Below are positions 7,871 to 16,332 of a stretch of DNA of 64,000 bases, one piece after another (within the stretch, counting starts at the first letter, position 1; each line of letters starts with the position of its first letter). This DNA comes from Zoogloea dura (GTDB lineage Bacteria > Pseudomonadota > Gammaproteobacteria > Burkholderiales > Rhodocyclaceae). Location: NCBI RefSeq assembly GCF_012927165.1, contig NZ_JABBGA010000019.1, positions 1 to 64,000 of the forward strand. Reading direction: 5' to 3'. The notes under the pieces were generated by a model. It was not told the origin of the DNA and searched no databases. It saw only the letters and a program-made list of their open reading frames with translations. Position numbers and translations under genes: made by a program.

Positions 7871-8917
7871 ATGACTTCTGCCCGCTACCACCGCCTCACG
7901 GTCCAGGCCGTGACCGAAGAGACCGCCGACGCCCGCTCGATCACCCTTGCCGTGCCCGACGCGCTGGCCGACAGCTTCCGCTACCGACCGGGGCAGTTCC
8001 TCACCCTGCGCCTGGCCGTGGGCGGGCGGCATCTGCCGCGCTGCTATTCGATGTCGAGCACGCCGGGGCTGGATGCGGCCCTGCGCGTGACGGTCAAGCG
8101 GGTGGCCGGCGGGCGCGGCTCCAGCTGGTTGTGCGAACAGCTGCGCCCCGGCGACAGCCTGGAGGTGATGGCGCCGGCCGGCGTGTTCACCCCGGCCGTG
8201 CTGGACGGCGATTTTGTGCTGGCGGCGGGCGGCAGCGGCATCACCCCGGTGTTCTCGATCCTGCGTGCCGTGCTGGCACAGGGCGGGGGGGCCGGCACGG
8301 GCCGCATCCGCCTGATCTATGCCAACCGCGACGAGGGCTCGGTGATCTTCCGCGATGCCCTCAAGGCCCTGGCCGCGGCCCACCCGGCGCGGCTGCAGGT
8401 GATCCACTGGCTGGACTCGGTGCAGGGCACGCCCGGCGTGGCGCAACTGGCCGAGTTCGGCCGCGGCTTCGAGCAGGCCCAGGCCTTCATCTGCGGCCCC
8501 GGGCCGTTCATGGACGCGATGGCCAGCGCCCTGGCCCAGGCCGGGTTGGCGGAGTCGCGCATCCATGTGGAGCGCTTCATCTCGCTGCCGGACGAAGAGG
8601 ACGCGCAGCCCATCGAGGCGGCCACCCCACCAGCGGTGGACAGCGCCCAGGTGAGCCTGCTGCTCGACGGCAGCGAACACCGCTTTGCCTGCGGCGGCAG
8701 CGAAACCCTGCTGGACGCGGCCGAGCGCCACGGGCTGAGCCTGCCCCAGTCGTGCCGGGTGGGCATGTGTGCGTCCTGCATGTGTCAGGTGGAGGAGGGC
8801 GAGGTGGTGCTGCATCACAACGAGGCGTTGGACGCCCGCGATCTGGCGCGCCGGTGGACCCTGGCCTGCCAGGCCACGCCGGCCACGCCGCAACTACGCA
8901 TCAAGTTTCCGGGCTGA
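7871..8917 (+). CDS. FAD/NAD(P)H oxidoreductase with C-terminal [2Fe-2S] domain (KshB/PaaE type)
   Basis: This 348-residue hybrid reductase has three domains. An N-terminal FAD-binding barrel carries [12 protein letters not shown] and RCYSMSS (the RxYS flavin motif). An NAD(P)-binding domain carries [17 protein letters not shown] near residue 118 and [11 protein letters not shown] near residue 208. A plant-type ferredoxin domain has cysteines in [12 protein letters not shown] near residue 295 and LACQ near 336. This is the architecture of KshB (3-ketosteroid 9-alpha-hydroxylase reductase), PaaE and related reductases. It starts 42 bases after the monooxygenase stop and is presumably co-transcribed. 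No terminal oxygenase such as KshA is in the window, so its electron acceptor is uncertain; the adjacent flavoenzyme is the first candidate. Confidence 0.85.
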   Translation: MTSARYHRLTVQAVTEETADARSITLAVPDALADSFRYRPGQFLTLRLAVGGRHLPRCYSMSSTPGLDAALRVTVKRVAGGRGSSWLCEQLRPGDSLEVMAPAGVFTPAVLDGDFVLAAGGSGITPVFSILRAVLAQGGGAGTGRIRLIYANRDEGSVIFRDALKALAAAHPARLQVIHWLDSVQGTPGVAQLAEFGRGFEQAQAFICGPGPFMDAMASALAQAGLAESRIHVERFISLPDEEDAQPIEAATPPAVDSAQVSLLLDGSEHRFACGGSETLLDAAERHGLSLPQSCRVGMCASCMCQVEEGEVVLHHNEALDARDLARRWTLACQATPATPQLRIKFPG

Positions 8918-8948
8918 TCCAGCCCCCAGGAAGACAAGAGGAGAACCC

Positions 8949-9698
8949 ATGAAAGTACTGGTCCCGGTGAAACGGGTAGTGGATTACAACGTCAAGGTGC
9001 GCGTGCGCAGTGACAACAGCGGCGTGGATCTGAACGGCGTGAAGATGGCGATCAACCCCTTCGACGAGATCGCCGTGGAAGAGGCCGTGCGCCTGCGCGA
9101 GAACCAGCTGGCCTCCGAGGTGATCGTGGTGAGCTGCGGCAGTGCGGCCAGCCAGGAGACCCTGCGCACCGCCCTGGCGATGGGCGCCGACCGGGCGATC
9201 CTGGTCGAGTCGGACGCCGAACTGCAACCCCTGGCCGTGGCCCGCCTGCTCAAGGCCGTGGCCGACCGGGAGCAGCCCGGGTTGGTGATCTGCGGCAAGC
9301 AGGCCATCGACGACGATGCCAACCAGACGGGCCAGATGCTGGCCGCCCTGATGGGCGTCGGCCAGGCCACCTTCGCCTCCAGGCTGGTGGTGGAGGGCAG
9401 TGCGATCCAGGTGACCCGCGAAGTGGACGGCGGCCTGGAGACCCTGGCCCTCAAGCTGCCGGCGGTGGTCACCGCCGACCTGCGCCTCAACGAACCGCGC
9501 TACGCCACCCTGCCCAACATCATGAAGGCCAAGAAGAAACCCCTGGAGGCTCTGCCGGCCGCCAGCCTGGGCGTAGACATCGCCCCGCGCCTGCGCCATG
9601 GCCGCCACGAGGAGCCGGCCCCGCGCAAGGGCGGCGTCAAGGTGGCGGATGTGGCCGAGCTGGTGGGCAAGCTGAAGAACGAAGCGAAAGTGATTTGA
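8949..9698 (+). CDS. etfB: electron transfer flavoprotein beta subunit
   Basis: This 249-residue protein binds AMP and with EtfA forms the FAD-carrying heterodimer that takes electrons from acyl-CoA-dehydrogenase-type flavoenzymes. It opens [19 protein letters not shown] and has the family's [45 protein letters not shown] and [27 protein letters not shown] segments. The start ATG 8949 follows AAGAGGAGAA; an upstream in-frame ATG at 8769 lies inside the preceding gene. It ends only 11 bases before etfA, so the pair is one transcription unit. Confidence 0.95.
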   Translation: MKVLVPVKRVVDYNVKVRVRSDNSGVDLNGVKMAINPFDEIAVEEAVRLRENQLASEVIVVSCGSAASQETLRTALAMGADRAILVESDAELQPLAVARLLKAVADREQPGLVICGKQAIDDDANQTGQMLAALMGVGQATFASRLVVEGSAIQVTREVDGGLETLALKLPAVVTADLRLNEPRYATLPNIMKAKKKPLEALPAASLGVDIAPRLRHGRHEEPAPRKGGVKVADVAELVGKLKNEAKVI

Positions 9699-9709
9699 GG
9701 ACGATGCAC

Positions 9710-10657
9710 ATGAAGACGCTAGTGATTGCCGAACACGACAACACCCGCCTGGCCGGCGCCACGCGCCATGCCGTGACGGCCGCCGCCCTGCTGGGCGGCG
9801 AGGTGGAGCTGCTGGTCGCCGGGGACAACTGTGGTGCCGTGGTCGACGAGGCTGCCCGGGTGGCCGGCGTGAGCCGCGTGATCCGCGTGGAGGCGCCGTT
9901 CTACCGGGATCTGCTGGCCGAGAATCTGGCGGCCCTGGTGCTTTCTCTGGTACAACTAAAGTTATACGGTAACGTGTTGGCGGGCAGCTCGGCCTGGGGC
10001 AAGAACCTGGCCCCGCGCATTGCCGCGCTGCTGGATGTGGCGCAGGTGTCCGACGTGGTGAAGATCAGCGGGCGGGGGTGTTACCAGCGCCCCATCTACG
10101 CGGGTAATGTGCTGGTCGGCGTGGAGTCCGACGAGGCGGTGCAGGTGCTGACGGTGCGCACCACGGCCTTCGACAGCGCGGGCGATGTCGCTGTCGATGG
10201 CGCCCCGGCGCCAGTCGAGGTGGCGGAGGCGGGGCCGGATCTGGGCCTGAGCACGCTGCTCCGGCGCGAAATCAGCCGCTCCGAGCGGCCCGAGCTCGGC
10301 GCTGCAAAGATTGTGGTGTCGGGTGGCCGCGGGCTGGGCAATGGCGACAACTACCAGCGCGTGCTCACCCCGCTGGCAGACAGGCTGGGCGCCGCGCTCG
10401 GCGCATCCCGTGCGGCGGTGGACGCGGGCTATGTGCCGAATGACTACCAGGTCGGCCAGACGGGCAAGATCGTCGCCCCCGGGCTGTATGTGGCAGTGGG
10501 TATCTCCGGTGCCATCCAGCACCTGGCCGGCATGAAGGATTCTGGCGTGATCGTGGCCATCAACAAGGACCCGGACGCGCCGATCTTCCAGGTGGCCGAC
10601 TACGGGCTGGTGGCCGACCTCTTCGAGGCAGTGCCTGCCCTGACCGCGACGCTGTGA
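9710..10657 (+). CDS. etfA: electron transfer flavoprotein alpha subunit
   Basis: This is the EtfA partner of about 315 residues. The C-terminal FAD domain is clear: [14 protein letters not shown], then [40 protein letters not shown] and [17 protein letters not shown], with [21 protein letters not shown] at the end. Start ATG 9710 ([11 protein letters not shown]) is chosen because GAGG lies nine bases upstream; ATG 9704 would leave only three. Around 9950-9975 the gene has a short AT-rich patch of rare codons (QLKLYGNVL). It belongs with etfB and probably the two upstream redox genes, feeding the ETF-quinone oxidoreductase at 12877. Confidence 0.95.
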   Translation: MKTLVIAEHDNTRLAGATRHAVTAAALLGGEVELLVAGDNCGAVVDEAARVAGVSRVIRVEAPFYRDLLAENLAALVLSLVQLKLYGNVLAGSSAWGKNLAPRIAALLDVAQVSDVVKISGRGCYQRPIYAGNVLVGVESDEAVQVLTVRTTAFDSAGDVAVDGAPAPVEVAEAGPDLGLSTLLRREISRSERPELGAAKIVVSGGRGLGNGDNYQRVLTPLADRLGAALGASRAAVDAGYVPNDYQVGQTGKIVAPGLYVAVGISGAIQHLAGMKDSGVIVAINKDPDAPIFQVADYGLVADLFEAVPALTATL

Positions 10658-10730
10658 CCGATGCCCGTGCTCCGCAAGGGGCACAGGCCGGGTTGGAACA
10701 TATAAATATAAAAGTGGAAGGGGACGCAGC

Positions 10731-11876
10731 GTGGCCAGCATCAATCTCGACATGGACGTATACGACCGTATCGTCAACGCCCTCTACGAGGCGGCCCTGG
10801 ACAGCCGGCGCTGGGGTACGGCCCTGGAGCACTTCCGGGAGCTGTTCAAGGCCAACTATGTGACCCTGATCCTCAAGGTGCCGGACCTCTCCGACACCGG
10901 CCTGATGATCTCGGTGGGGGAACTGCCCGGCGGCATCGGCGGCAAGGTGGTCTATCACACCTACCAGCACACCGCGACGCCCTTCGTGAACCAGCCGGCC
11001 GACAAGGTGTTCACGGTGGACGACCTGATGACCGAGGCGGAATGGCGCAAGGCGCCGTACTACATCCACTGGTGCCAGCCCTACCAGGTCTTCCATGTGA
11101 TGGGGGCAGACATCTCGACGCCCGAATCCGGCAAGCTGCGCTTCCGCATCACCCGCCCCGAACATGTGGCCGGCTTCTCGCAGGAGGAGCGCCAGCTCTG
11201 CGAGGCGCTGCTGCCCCACCTGCGCCGGGCCCTGCACATGCACAACCTGCTGGACCGCAGCGAGTCCCTGGGCATGCTCTATTCCAAGGCCATCGGCCGG
11301 CTGTCGGTGGCCACCATCGTCCTTGACGAGACGGGCAGGGTGCTGGACCAGAACCTGATCGCCCAGGAGATCCTCGACAGCGGCGACGGCCTCAAGCTGG
11401 TCGGCGGGCGCCTGGAGGCCACCTACCCGAGTGACAACCGGGCCCTGCAGCAGCTCATCCGCAATGCCTTCGCCCATCAGCCGGGAGACCGGGTGATCCC
11501 GTCCGAAGCCATGTCCATCGCGCGCCCCTCGGGGCAGGTGAGCCTGGGTGTGGTGATCGAGCAGGTGCCGTCGAGCGAGTGGGCCGAGGGCAAGGGCAAG
11601 CCGTCGGTGGTGATCTACCTGCGCGACGCGGCCGGCAAGTCGCTGGCCAGCACGGCGGTGGCCAAGCAGCTCTTCAACCTGACCCCGGCAGAGACGGCGC
11701 TGGCGATGGAGCTGACCAACGGCTTGTCGCTGGAAGAGGCCGCCGAAGCCCTCAACATCCGCCGCAACACGGCCCGCGCTCACCTGCGCTCGATCTTCTC
11801 CAAGACCGGCGTGCGCCGCCAGACCGAGCTGGTGCGCATCATGCTCAACAGTGTGGCGGCGCTAAGTCACCGCTAA
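10731..11876 (+). CDS. LuxR-type transcriptional regulator (TeiR-like context)
   Basis: This 381-residue regulator has a C-terminal LuxR/GerE helix-turn-helix (residues about 310-375: LTPAETALAMELTNGLSLEE, then AAEALNIRRNTARAHLRSIF and SKTGVRRQTELVRIML). The long N-terminal sensory region is PAS-like or unassigned, with no phosphoacceptor receiver domain. Its start is GTG 10731, with GGAAGGGG seven to fourteen bases upstream. TeiR, the testosterone-inducible activator of Comamonas testosteroni, is a LuxR-type protein of about this size in a comparable setting. With a 3-alpha-HSD-like gene next door a similar role is plausible but not shown. The candidate targets are the two 19-bp sites at 6494 and 11929. 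Confidence 0.8.
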   Translation: MASINLDMDVYDRIVNALYEAALDSRRWGTALEHFRELFKANYVTLILKVPDLSDTGLMISVGELPGGIGGKVVYHTYQHTATPFVNQPADKVFTVDDLMTEAEWRKAPYYIHWCQPYQVFHVMGADISTPESGKLRFRITRPEHVAGFSQEERQLCEALLPHLRRALHMHNLLDRSESLGMLYSKAIGRLSVATIVLDETGRVLDQNLIAQEILDSGDGLKLVGGRLEATYPSDNRALQQLIRNAFAHQPGDRVIPSEAMSIARPSGQVSLGVVIEQVPSSEWAEGKGKPSVVIYLRDAAGKSLASTAVAKQLFNLTPAETALAMELTNGLSLEEAAEALNIRRNTARAHLRSIFSKTGVRRQTELVRIMLNSVAALSHR

Positions 11877-11904
11877 GTCACCGCTAAGCCACCGCTGATG
11901 CAGC
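11861..11904 (+). repeat. 11-bp tandem repeat spanning a stop codon
   Basis: GCTAAGTCACC is repeated at 11861-11871 and 11872-11882, then GCTAAGCCACC (11883-11893) and a degenerate GCTGATGCAGC. The regulator's stop TAA (11874-11876) lies in the second copy. Because 11 is not a multiple of three, gain or loss of a unit changes only the last few residues of the regulator. Confidence 0.8.
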
Positions 11905-11928
11905 GCTGAGCCTCCCCGCCAGCGCCCA

Positions 11929-11947
11929 TTAGTCCGGCCGGACGATG
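11929..11947. promoter_or_regulatory. candidate operator upstream of the SDR gene
   Basis: TTAGTCCGGCCGGACGATG contains a perfect 12-bp palindrome and matches 16 of 19 bases of the site at 6494-6512. It is 133 bp before the SDR start and 53 bp after the LuxR-type regulator stop. Confidence 0.55.
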
Positions 11948-12080
11948 CCGGCGCGGCGGGCTCCTCCGATACTTGAGCATCACGCAAGCGGGCGTTTGCT
12001 GCCCGGGATGCCGCGTGTTTGCCCCTGGTTTGCCCGCAGTTTACCCATTTCCCCGATTTGCCCTTTCAAGGAGACTCCCC

Positions 12081-12848
12081 ATGCCCACCACCGTCGTCAC
12101 CGGCTCCGCCTCCGGCATTGGCGCCGCTGTCCGCCAGCAGCTGCAGGCCGCCGGCCATCGCGTCATCGGCATCGACCGGGCCGGGGCCGACATCGTTGCC
12201 GACCTGTCCACCGCCAGCGGCCGGCAGGCCGCGCTGGCCGCCGCCATCGACGCCTGTGATGGCGTGCTGGACGGCCTGGTGTGCTGCGCCGGAGTGGGGG
12301 TGACGGCACCGTCCAGCGGCCTGATCGTGGCGGTGAACTACTTCGGCATGAGCACCCTGGTGGATGGGCTGGCCGATTGCCTGCTGCAAGGGCAGCAGCC
12401 CGCCGTGCTGCTGGTGGGCTCGGTGGCGGCAGCGCAGCCGGGCGTCGAACAGATTCCCCTTGTGGAGTCTTTGCTGGCCGGCGACGAGAGCCGGGCGGTG
12501 GCCGAGGCCGACGCCATGGCCCAGCCGGCGGCTGCCTATGCCGCATCCAAGTTTGCGATCGCCGCCTACGCGCGCAGGAAGGCGGTGGAGTGGGGCCCGC
12601 GCGGCATCCGCCTCAACGTGGTGGCGCCGGGCGCCGTCGAGACGCCGCTGCACAAGGCCTCCCTGGACGACCCGCGCTATGGCCAGGCGGTGAAGAACTT
12701 CGTGGCCCCCCTCGGCCGTGCCGGCCAGCCGGACGAGATCGCCCGGGTGGTGGCCTTCCTGCAATCCCCGGCGGCCAGCTTCGTGCATGGCACGGTGATG
12801 TTCGTGGATGGCGGCATGGACGCGATGGTCCGCCCCAAGCGCTTCTGA
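12081..12848 (+). CDS. short-chain dehydrogenase resembling 3-alpha-hydroxysteroid dehydrogenase
   Basis: This 255-residue SDR has the nucleotide motif TGSASGIGAA at residues 7-16, an aspartate after the second strand (GIDRAGADIVADLS) favouring NAD(H), and LVCCAGVG. Its catalytic serine lies in LLVGSVAAA and the Y-x3-K pair in YAASK. The C-terminal part (NVVAPGAVETPLH, SPAASFVHGTVMFVDGG, DAMVRPKRF) follows closely what I recall of Comamonas testosteroni 3-alpha-HSD/carbonyl reductase, including the long insertion before the active-site tyrosine. It would oxidise a hydroxysteroid or similar alicyclic alcohol. The start ATG 12081 follows AAGGAGAC at good spacing. Confidence 0.8.
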   Translation: MPTTVVTGSASGIGAAVRQQLQAAGHRVIGIDRAGADIVADLSTASGRQAALAAAIDACDGVLDGLVCCAGVGVTAPSSGLIVAVNYFGMSTLVDGLADCLLQGQQPAVLLVGSVAAAQPGVEQIPLVESLLAGDESRAVAEADAMAQPAAAYAASKFAIAAYARRKAVEWGPRGIRLNVVAPGAVETPLHKASLDDPRYGQAVKNFVAPLGRAGQPDEIARVVAFLQSPAASFVHGTVMFVDGGMDAMVRPKRF

Positions 12849-12876
12849 CTGCGCACGGATTGAACGGGAACAGTGT

Positions 12877-14538
12877 ATGAGCAGCGAACGCGAATCGATG
12901 GAGTTTGATGTGCTGATCGTCGGCGCCGGCCCGGCCGGGCTCGCCGCGGCGATCCGGCTGAAGCAGCAGGCCGCCGCGGTGGGCAGCGAGGTGTCGGTCT
13001 GCGTCATTGAGAAGGGTGCCGAGGTCGGCGCCCACATCTTGTCCGGTGCGGTGATGGACCCGCGCGCCCTGGATGAACTGCTGCCCGACTGGAAGGCCCT
13101 GGGGGCGCCGCTGGACACGCCGGTGGGCGAAGACAAGGTGCTCTTCCTCAGCGCCACCGGCGCCCGTCAGGTCCCGCACGCCCTGCTGCCGGATTGTCTG
13201 ACCAACGAGGGCAACTACATCGTGCGCCTGGGCAGCCTGGTGCGCTGGCTCGGCGAGCAGGCCGAAGCCCTGGGGGTAGAGATCTACCCCGGCTTCGCCG
13301 GCGCCGAGTTGCTGCATGACGAGGCGGGTGCGGTGATCGGCGTGGCGACCGGCGACATGGGCCTGACCCGCAATGGGGAGCCCGGCCCGGCCTACCAGCC
13401 GGGCATGGCGCTGCATGCGGCCTACACCCTGTTCGCCGAAGGCTGCCGCGGCCACCTGGGCAAGCAGCTGGAGGCGCGCCACCGGCTGCGCGACAACAGC
13501 GATCCGCAGACTTTCGGCATCGGCATCAAGGAGCTGTGGGAAGTCCCCGCGGCCGTCCATCAGGCCGGCCTGGTGGTGCACACCACCGGCTGGCCGCTGC
13601 AGTCGGACACCTACGGCGGTGGCTTTGCCTACCATCTGGAGGGCGGGCTGGTGGCGGTGGGCCATGTGGTCGGCCTGGATTACACCAATCCCCACCTGTC
13701 ACCCTTCGAGGAGTTCCAGCGCTTCAAGACCCATCCGGCCATCCGCTGCTACCTGGAGGGCGGCAAGCGCCTGGCCTATGGTGCCCGCGCCATTGCCGCG
13801 GGCGGGCTGCAGAGCCTGCCGACGCTGGTCTTTCCGGGGGGCGCGCTGATCGGCGACGACGCAGGCTTCCTCAACGCGGCGCGCATCAAGGGCAGCCATG
13901 GCGCCATCAAGTCCGGCATGCTCGCGGCCGAGGCCGCCTTTGCCGCCCTTGCCCAGGGGCGCCGGCAGGATGTGCTGGCAGCCTATCCCGCCGCCTTCCG
14001 CGGATCGTGGCTGCACGCCGAACTCCACGCCACCCGCAACTTCAAGCCCTACATGAAGAAGGGCCGCTGGCTGGGCTCGCTGCTCTTCGGGCTGGACCAG
14101 AAGCTGCTGCGTGGCAAGGCACCGTGGACCCTGCGCAACCGCGCCGACCACGACACACTGCGGCCCGCCGCGGAATGCCCGCGCATCGATTACCCCAGGC
14201 CCGACGGCCGCTTGAGCTTCGACCGCCTGTCGTCGGTGTTCCTGTCCAACACGAATCACGAAGAGGAACAGCCCTGCCACCTGCAGCTGGGCGACCCCGA
14301 GACGCCGATCCGCGTCAACCTGGCCCGCTTCAATGCGCCGGAGACCCGCTACTGCCCGGCCGGTGTGTATGAGATCGTGGAGGAGGGTGGGGAGGGCAAT
14401 GAGGTCGCCGGGCCGCGTCTGCAGATCAACAGCCAGAACTGCATCCACTGCAAGACCTGCGACATCAAGGACCCCACCCAGAACATCACCTGGGTGACGC
14501 CCCAGGGTGGGGAAGGGCCGATCTACCAGGGCATGTAG
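12877..14538 (+). CDS. electron transfer flavoprotein-ubiquinone oxidoreductase
   Basis: This 553-residue membrane-associated flavoprotein passes electrons from reduced ETF to ubiquinone. FAD motif VLIVGAGPAGLAAAIRLKQQ lies near residue 11, GAHILSGAVMDPRAL near 50, and PTLVFPGGALIGDDAGFLNA near 320. The C-terminal 4Fe-4S cluster cysteines are in CIHCKTCDIKDP near residue 525, preceded by YCPAGVYE. The length matches mitochondrial and bacterial ETF-QO. It starts 28 bases after the SDR gene. With etfBA and the flavoenzyme upstream it completes a path from substrate to the quinone pool within one locus. Confidence 0.95.
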   Translation: MSSERESMEFDVLIVGAGPAGLAAAIRLKQQAAAVGSEVSVCVIEKGAEVGAHILSGAVMDPRALDELLPDWKALGAPLDTPVGEDKVLFLSATGARQVPHALLPDCLTNEGNYIVRLGSLVRWLGEQAEALGVEIYPGFAGAELLHDEAGAVIGVATGDMGLTRNGEPGPAYQPGMALHAAYTLFAEGCRGHLGKQLEARHRLRDNSDPQTFGIGIKELWEVPAAVHQAGLVVHTTGWPLQSDTYGGGFAYHLEGGLVAVGHVVGLDYTNPHLSPFEEFQRFKTHPAIRCYLEGGKRLAYGARAIAAGGLQSLPTLVFPGGALIGDDAGFLNAARIKGSHGAIKSGMLAAEAAFAALAQGRRQDVLAAYPAAFRGSWLHAELHATRNFKPYMKKGRWLGSLLFGLDQKLLRGKAPWTLRNRADHDTLRPAAECPRIDYPRPDGRLSFDRLSSVFLSNTNHEEEQPCHLQLGDPETPIRVNLARFNAPETRYCPAGVYEIVEEGGEGNEVAGPRLQINSQNCIHCKTCDIKDPTQNITWVTPQGGEGPIYQGM

Positions 14539-14548
14539 CACCCGTTTC

Positions 14549-14633
14549 GGGAGAATGTCGGATCAGACGGGTGTGGAGTGAAAGTCCTCCCTCTCCTCAA
14601 TAGTTTCCCATGCCCGCGACATTCTCCCTTTTT
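14549..14633 (+). terminator. long-loop terminator after the ETF-QO gene
   Basis: GGGAGAATGTCG (14549-14560) pairs perfectly with CGACATTCTCCC (14617-14628), followed by TTTTT. The 56-base loop contains further short pairings. It lies between convergent genes and most simply terminates the plus-strand catabolic operon. A stable 3'-UTR-derived RNA is possible. Confidence 0.7.
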
Positions 14634-14667
14634 AACAAGCCTGCACACCTTGCCACGCGCCCGCCAT

Positions 14668-15120
14668 TCATCTGGCCGACAGATTGACGGCCGTCACGAG
14701 CACCTTGCTGTGTGTGCATGCCGTATTGCTGCACACGCCGGCCAGCCAGACTTCGCCATTGCCGAACATGGCACCGCTGGCGTTCTGGAAGAGCGTCTGC
14801 GGATCCTGTGCCACGACCACCGCCCTCACGTGCGGTGTGAATACCTTGCTGTAAGAGGCAACAAACCGGGCTCTTGAAACGTAGCGCGGCTTGCGGTGCT
14901 CCTCATTGACCCGCAGCGGGAAGGACACCAGATCGGCAACCGTTGCCGGCTGCCCTGCGGCGACGGCCGCCTGAAGCTTTTGAGTAAATGCCACCAGCTG
15001 GGCCGAACTCACGCCGGCCGGGCCGGGCTCGTCCTGCGCATGGGCCAGGCCAAGGGCGCAGATAAGGCAGGCGGCAAGCGCAAGGCTACGCGTCCTGATT
15101 GGCTGTCTGACGTTTTTCAT
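14668..15120 (-). CDS. secreted protein of unknown function
   Basis: This 150-residue protein has a signal peptide (SLALAACLICALGLAHAQ), so it is probably periplasmic. The mature part has an alpha/beta composition (VAFTQKLQAAVAAGQPATVA, then FPLRVNEEHRKPRYVSRARF, ending GEVWLAGVC...KVLVTAVNLSAR) reminiscent of NTF2-like or DUF-type small periplasmic proteins. I do not recognise a named family. ATG 15120 is preceded by GGGGAG; a longer frame to 15414 is an antisense shadow of the VOC gene. Confidence 0.6.
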   Translation of the reverse strand: MKNVRQPIRTRSLALAACLICALGLAHAQDEPGPAGVSSAQLVAFTQKLQAAVAAGQPATVADLVSFPLRVNEEHRKPRYVSRARFVASYSKVFTPHVRAVVVAQDPQTLFQNASGAMFGNGEVWLAGVCSNTACTHSKVLVTAVNLSAR

Positions 15121-15224
15121 GGGCTCCCCTCGTAGCGCCTGGATGTGGCTGGCGAGCTTATCAGGCTTTCCTTCCGTGCCCTGCTCGCGCAAGCCCCCGT
15201 GGGGGCTCGGGGGCTGTGGCCGGC

Positions 15225-15638
15225 CTACTCGGGCAAATGGCACACCGCTTCGATGTTGTTGCCCTCGGGGTCGATGACGAAGGCGCCATAGTAGTGAGGG
15301 TGATAGTCGGGGCGGAGGCCCGGTGCGCCATTGTCCTTTCCGCCGGCGCTGAGCGCTGCGTGGTAGAAGGCATCCACTTGCGCACGGTTTTCTGCACGCC
15401 ACGCCAGGTGGCAACCCGTGGTTGCGGGCGGGCCACCGTAGGGTGAGGGGCCGTCGATGAACCAGACATCGGCTTTCTTGCCATCCGGTTCGGAAGGGTC
15501 GGGGTAGGCAAACCCCAGGATGTTCATGCCGTAGTTGCCCTCGAAGGCCAGGGTATAGCCCAGCGGCGCAAGGGCCGCGCTGTAAAAGGCCTTGGCGCGG
15601 CCCATGTCGACGACGCGGAAAGTCATGTGATCAAGCAC
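15225..15638 (-). CDS. VOC (glyoxalase/bleomycin-resistance) family protein
   Basis: This 137-residue single VOC domain has two beta-alpha-beta-beta-beta units: MLDHMTFRVVDMGRAKAFYSAAL at the start and GCHLAWRAENRAQVDAFYHAAL in the second half. It ends with the YYGAFVIDPEGNNIEAV segment that carries the last metal ligand. Substrate is unknown; family members range from glyoxalases to dioxygenases. The start is GTG 15638 with AGGAG ten bases upstream; the in-frame ATG at 15626 would remove the first strand. The palindromic site at 15675-15702 lies in its promoter region. Confidence 0.85.
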   Translation of the reverse strand: MLDHMTFRVVDMGRAKAFYSAALAPLGYTLAFEGNYGMNILGFAYPDPSEPDGKKADVWFIDGPSPYGGPPATTGCHLAWRAENRAQVDAFYHAALSAGGKDNGAPGLRPDYHPHYYGAFVIDPEGNNIEAVCHLPE

Positions 15639-15674
15639 GATGAGTCACTCCTGAAGTGGGTTAGGCTTATGTGT

Positions 15675-15702
15675 TGTACATATATGACTGTATACATGTA
15701 CA
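15675..15702. promoter_or_regulatory. AT-rich palindrome upstream of the VOC gene
   Basis: TGTACAT (15675-15681) and ATGTACA (15696-15702) form an inverted repeat in an AT-rich stretch unlike its surroundings, 37 bases before the VOC start. It may hold the promoter and an operator; no binding protein is suggested by context. Confidence 0.4.
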
Positions 15703-15762
15703 GCTACTCTGGCAAGCAGCCTGTTGCTTCATGTTCAGCGTGCAGATCATCAGCACATCACC

Positions 15763-16332
15763 TCAAGCCTGCCAGATCGGGCAAGAGGCAAGGCCTTCAC
15801 GCGGCAGGCGATACAGGCAATGCATGCGTAGCGGACTGCCTTCGGGCACTTGAGGGTGCTCAAAGCTGCCTGATTCGCGCATGCCGAGCCTTTCCATGAC
15901 AGCCCGGGAGCGTTGATTCACGACGGCGGTGAAAGACACGATCTCCTGAAGAGCGAGCGTTCCAAAGCCGAAGCGGAGGACTTCCCGCGCGGCCTCGGTG
16001 GCCAGCCCCTTGCCCCAGTGAGGACATGCAAGACGCCAGCCAATCTCCACGCAGGGAGAGAAGGGAAGTTCGGCGGACGGGATGTGGAGGCCGACGAATC
16101 CGATGAGCTCGCGCGAGTCCTTCAACTCCGCGGCCATGAAGCCCCAGCCACGCTCAGCGATCAAGGACTCGCAGCGATCGGCCAGTGCATCGCTTTCTGT
16201 ACGGGCAAGCCGCGCAGGGAAGAACTCCATGACCCGCGGGTCTGCGTTCAGCGCCGCAAACGGAGCCCGATCCGCGGGCTTCCACTGGCGCAGGACGAGG
16301 CGCCCGGTTTCAAATTCGATCAGCTCAGGCAT
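15763..16332 (-). CDS. GNAT N-acetyltransferase (RimJ/RimL type)
   Basis: This acetyltransferase of about 189 residues belongs to the RimJ/RimL-like GNAT group. It begins ELIEFETGRLVLRQW (the strand typical of this group). It carries the acetyl-CoA loop as CPHWGKGLATEAAREVL near residue 107, followed by VNQRSRAVMERLGMRESG near 140. The acceptor may be a protein N-terminus, an amino acid or an antibiotic; it cannot be told from sequence. ATG 16332 overlaps the end of the upstream CatB-like gene by eight bases, so they form an operon. Confidence 0.85.
   Translation of the reverse strand: MPELIEFETGRLVLRQWKPADRAPFAALNADPRVMEFFPARLARTESDALADRCESLIAERGWGFMAAELKDSRELIGFVGLHIPSAELPFSPCVEIGWRLACPHWGKGLATEAAREVLRFGFGTLALQEIVSFTAVVNQRSRAVMERLGMRESGSFEHPQVPEGSPLRMHCLYRLPREGLASCPIWQA

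Noticed and set aside
6503-8893. 796-codon open frame on the minus strand
   Set aside because: It is fully antisense to the monooxygenase and reductase genes, whose domains are clear. Its composition (runs of Gly, Ala, His, Arg) is the usual shadow of a GC-rich gene.
14549-14633. metabolite riboswitch
   Set aside because: It is at the 3' end of the ETF-QO gene and between convergent genes, so it leads into no plus-strand gene; no known aptamer core was recognised.
15192-15207. rho-independent terminator after the VOC gene (AGCCCCCGTGGGGGCT)
   Set aside because: The stem is good but there is no T-run on the minus strand; similar GGGGGC palindromes are frequent in GC-rich gaps here, so it was not listed.
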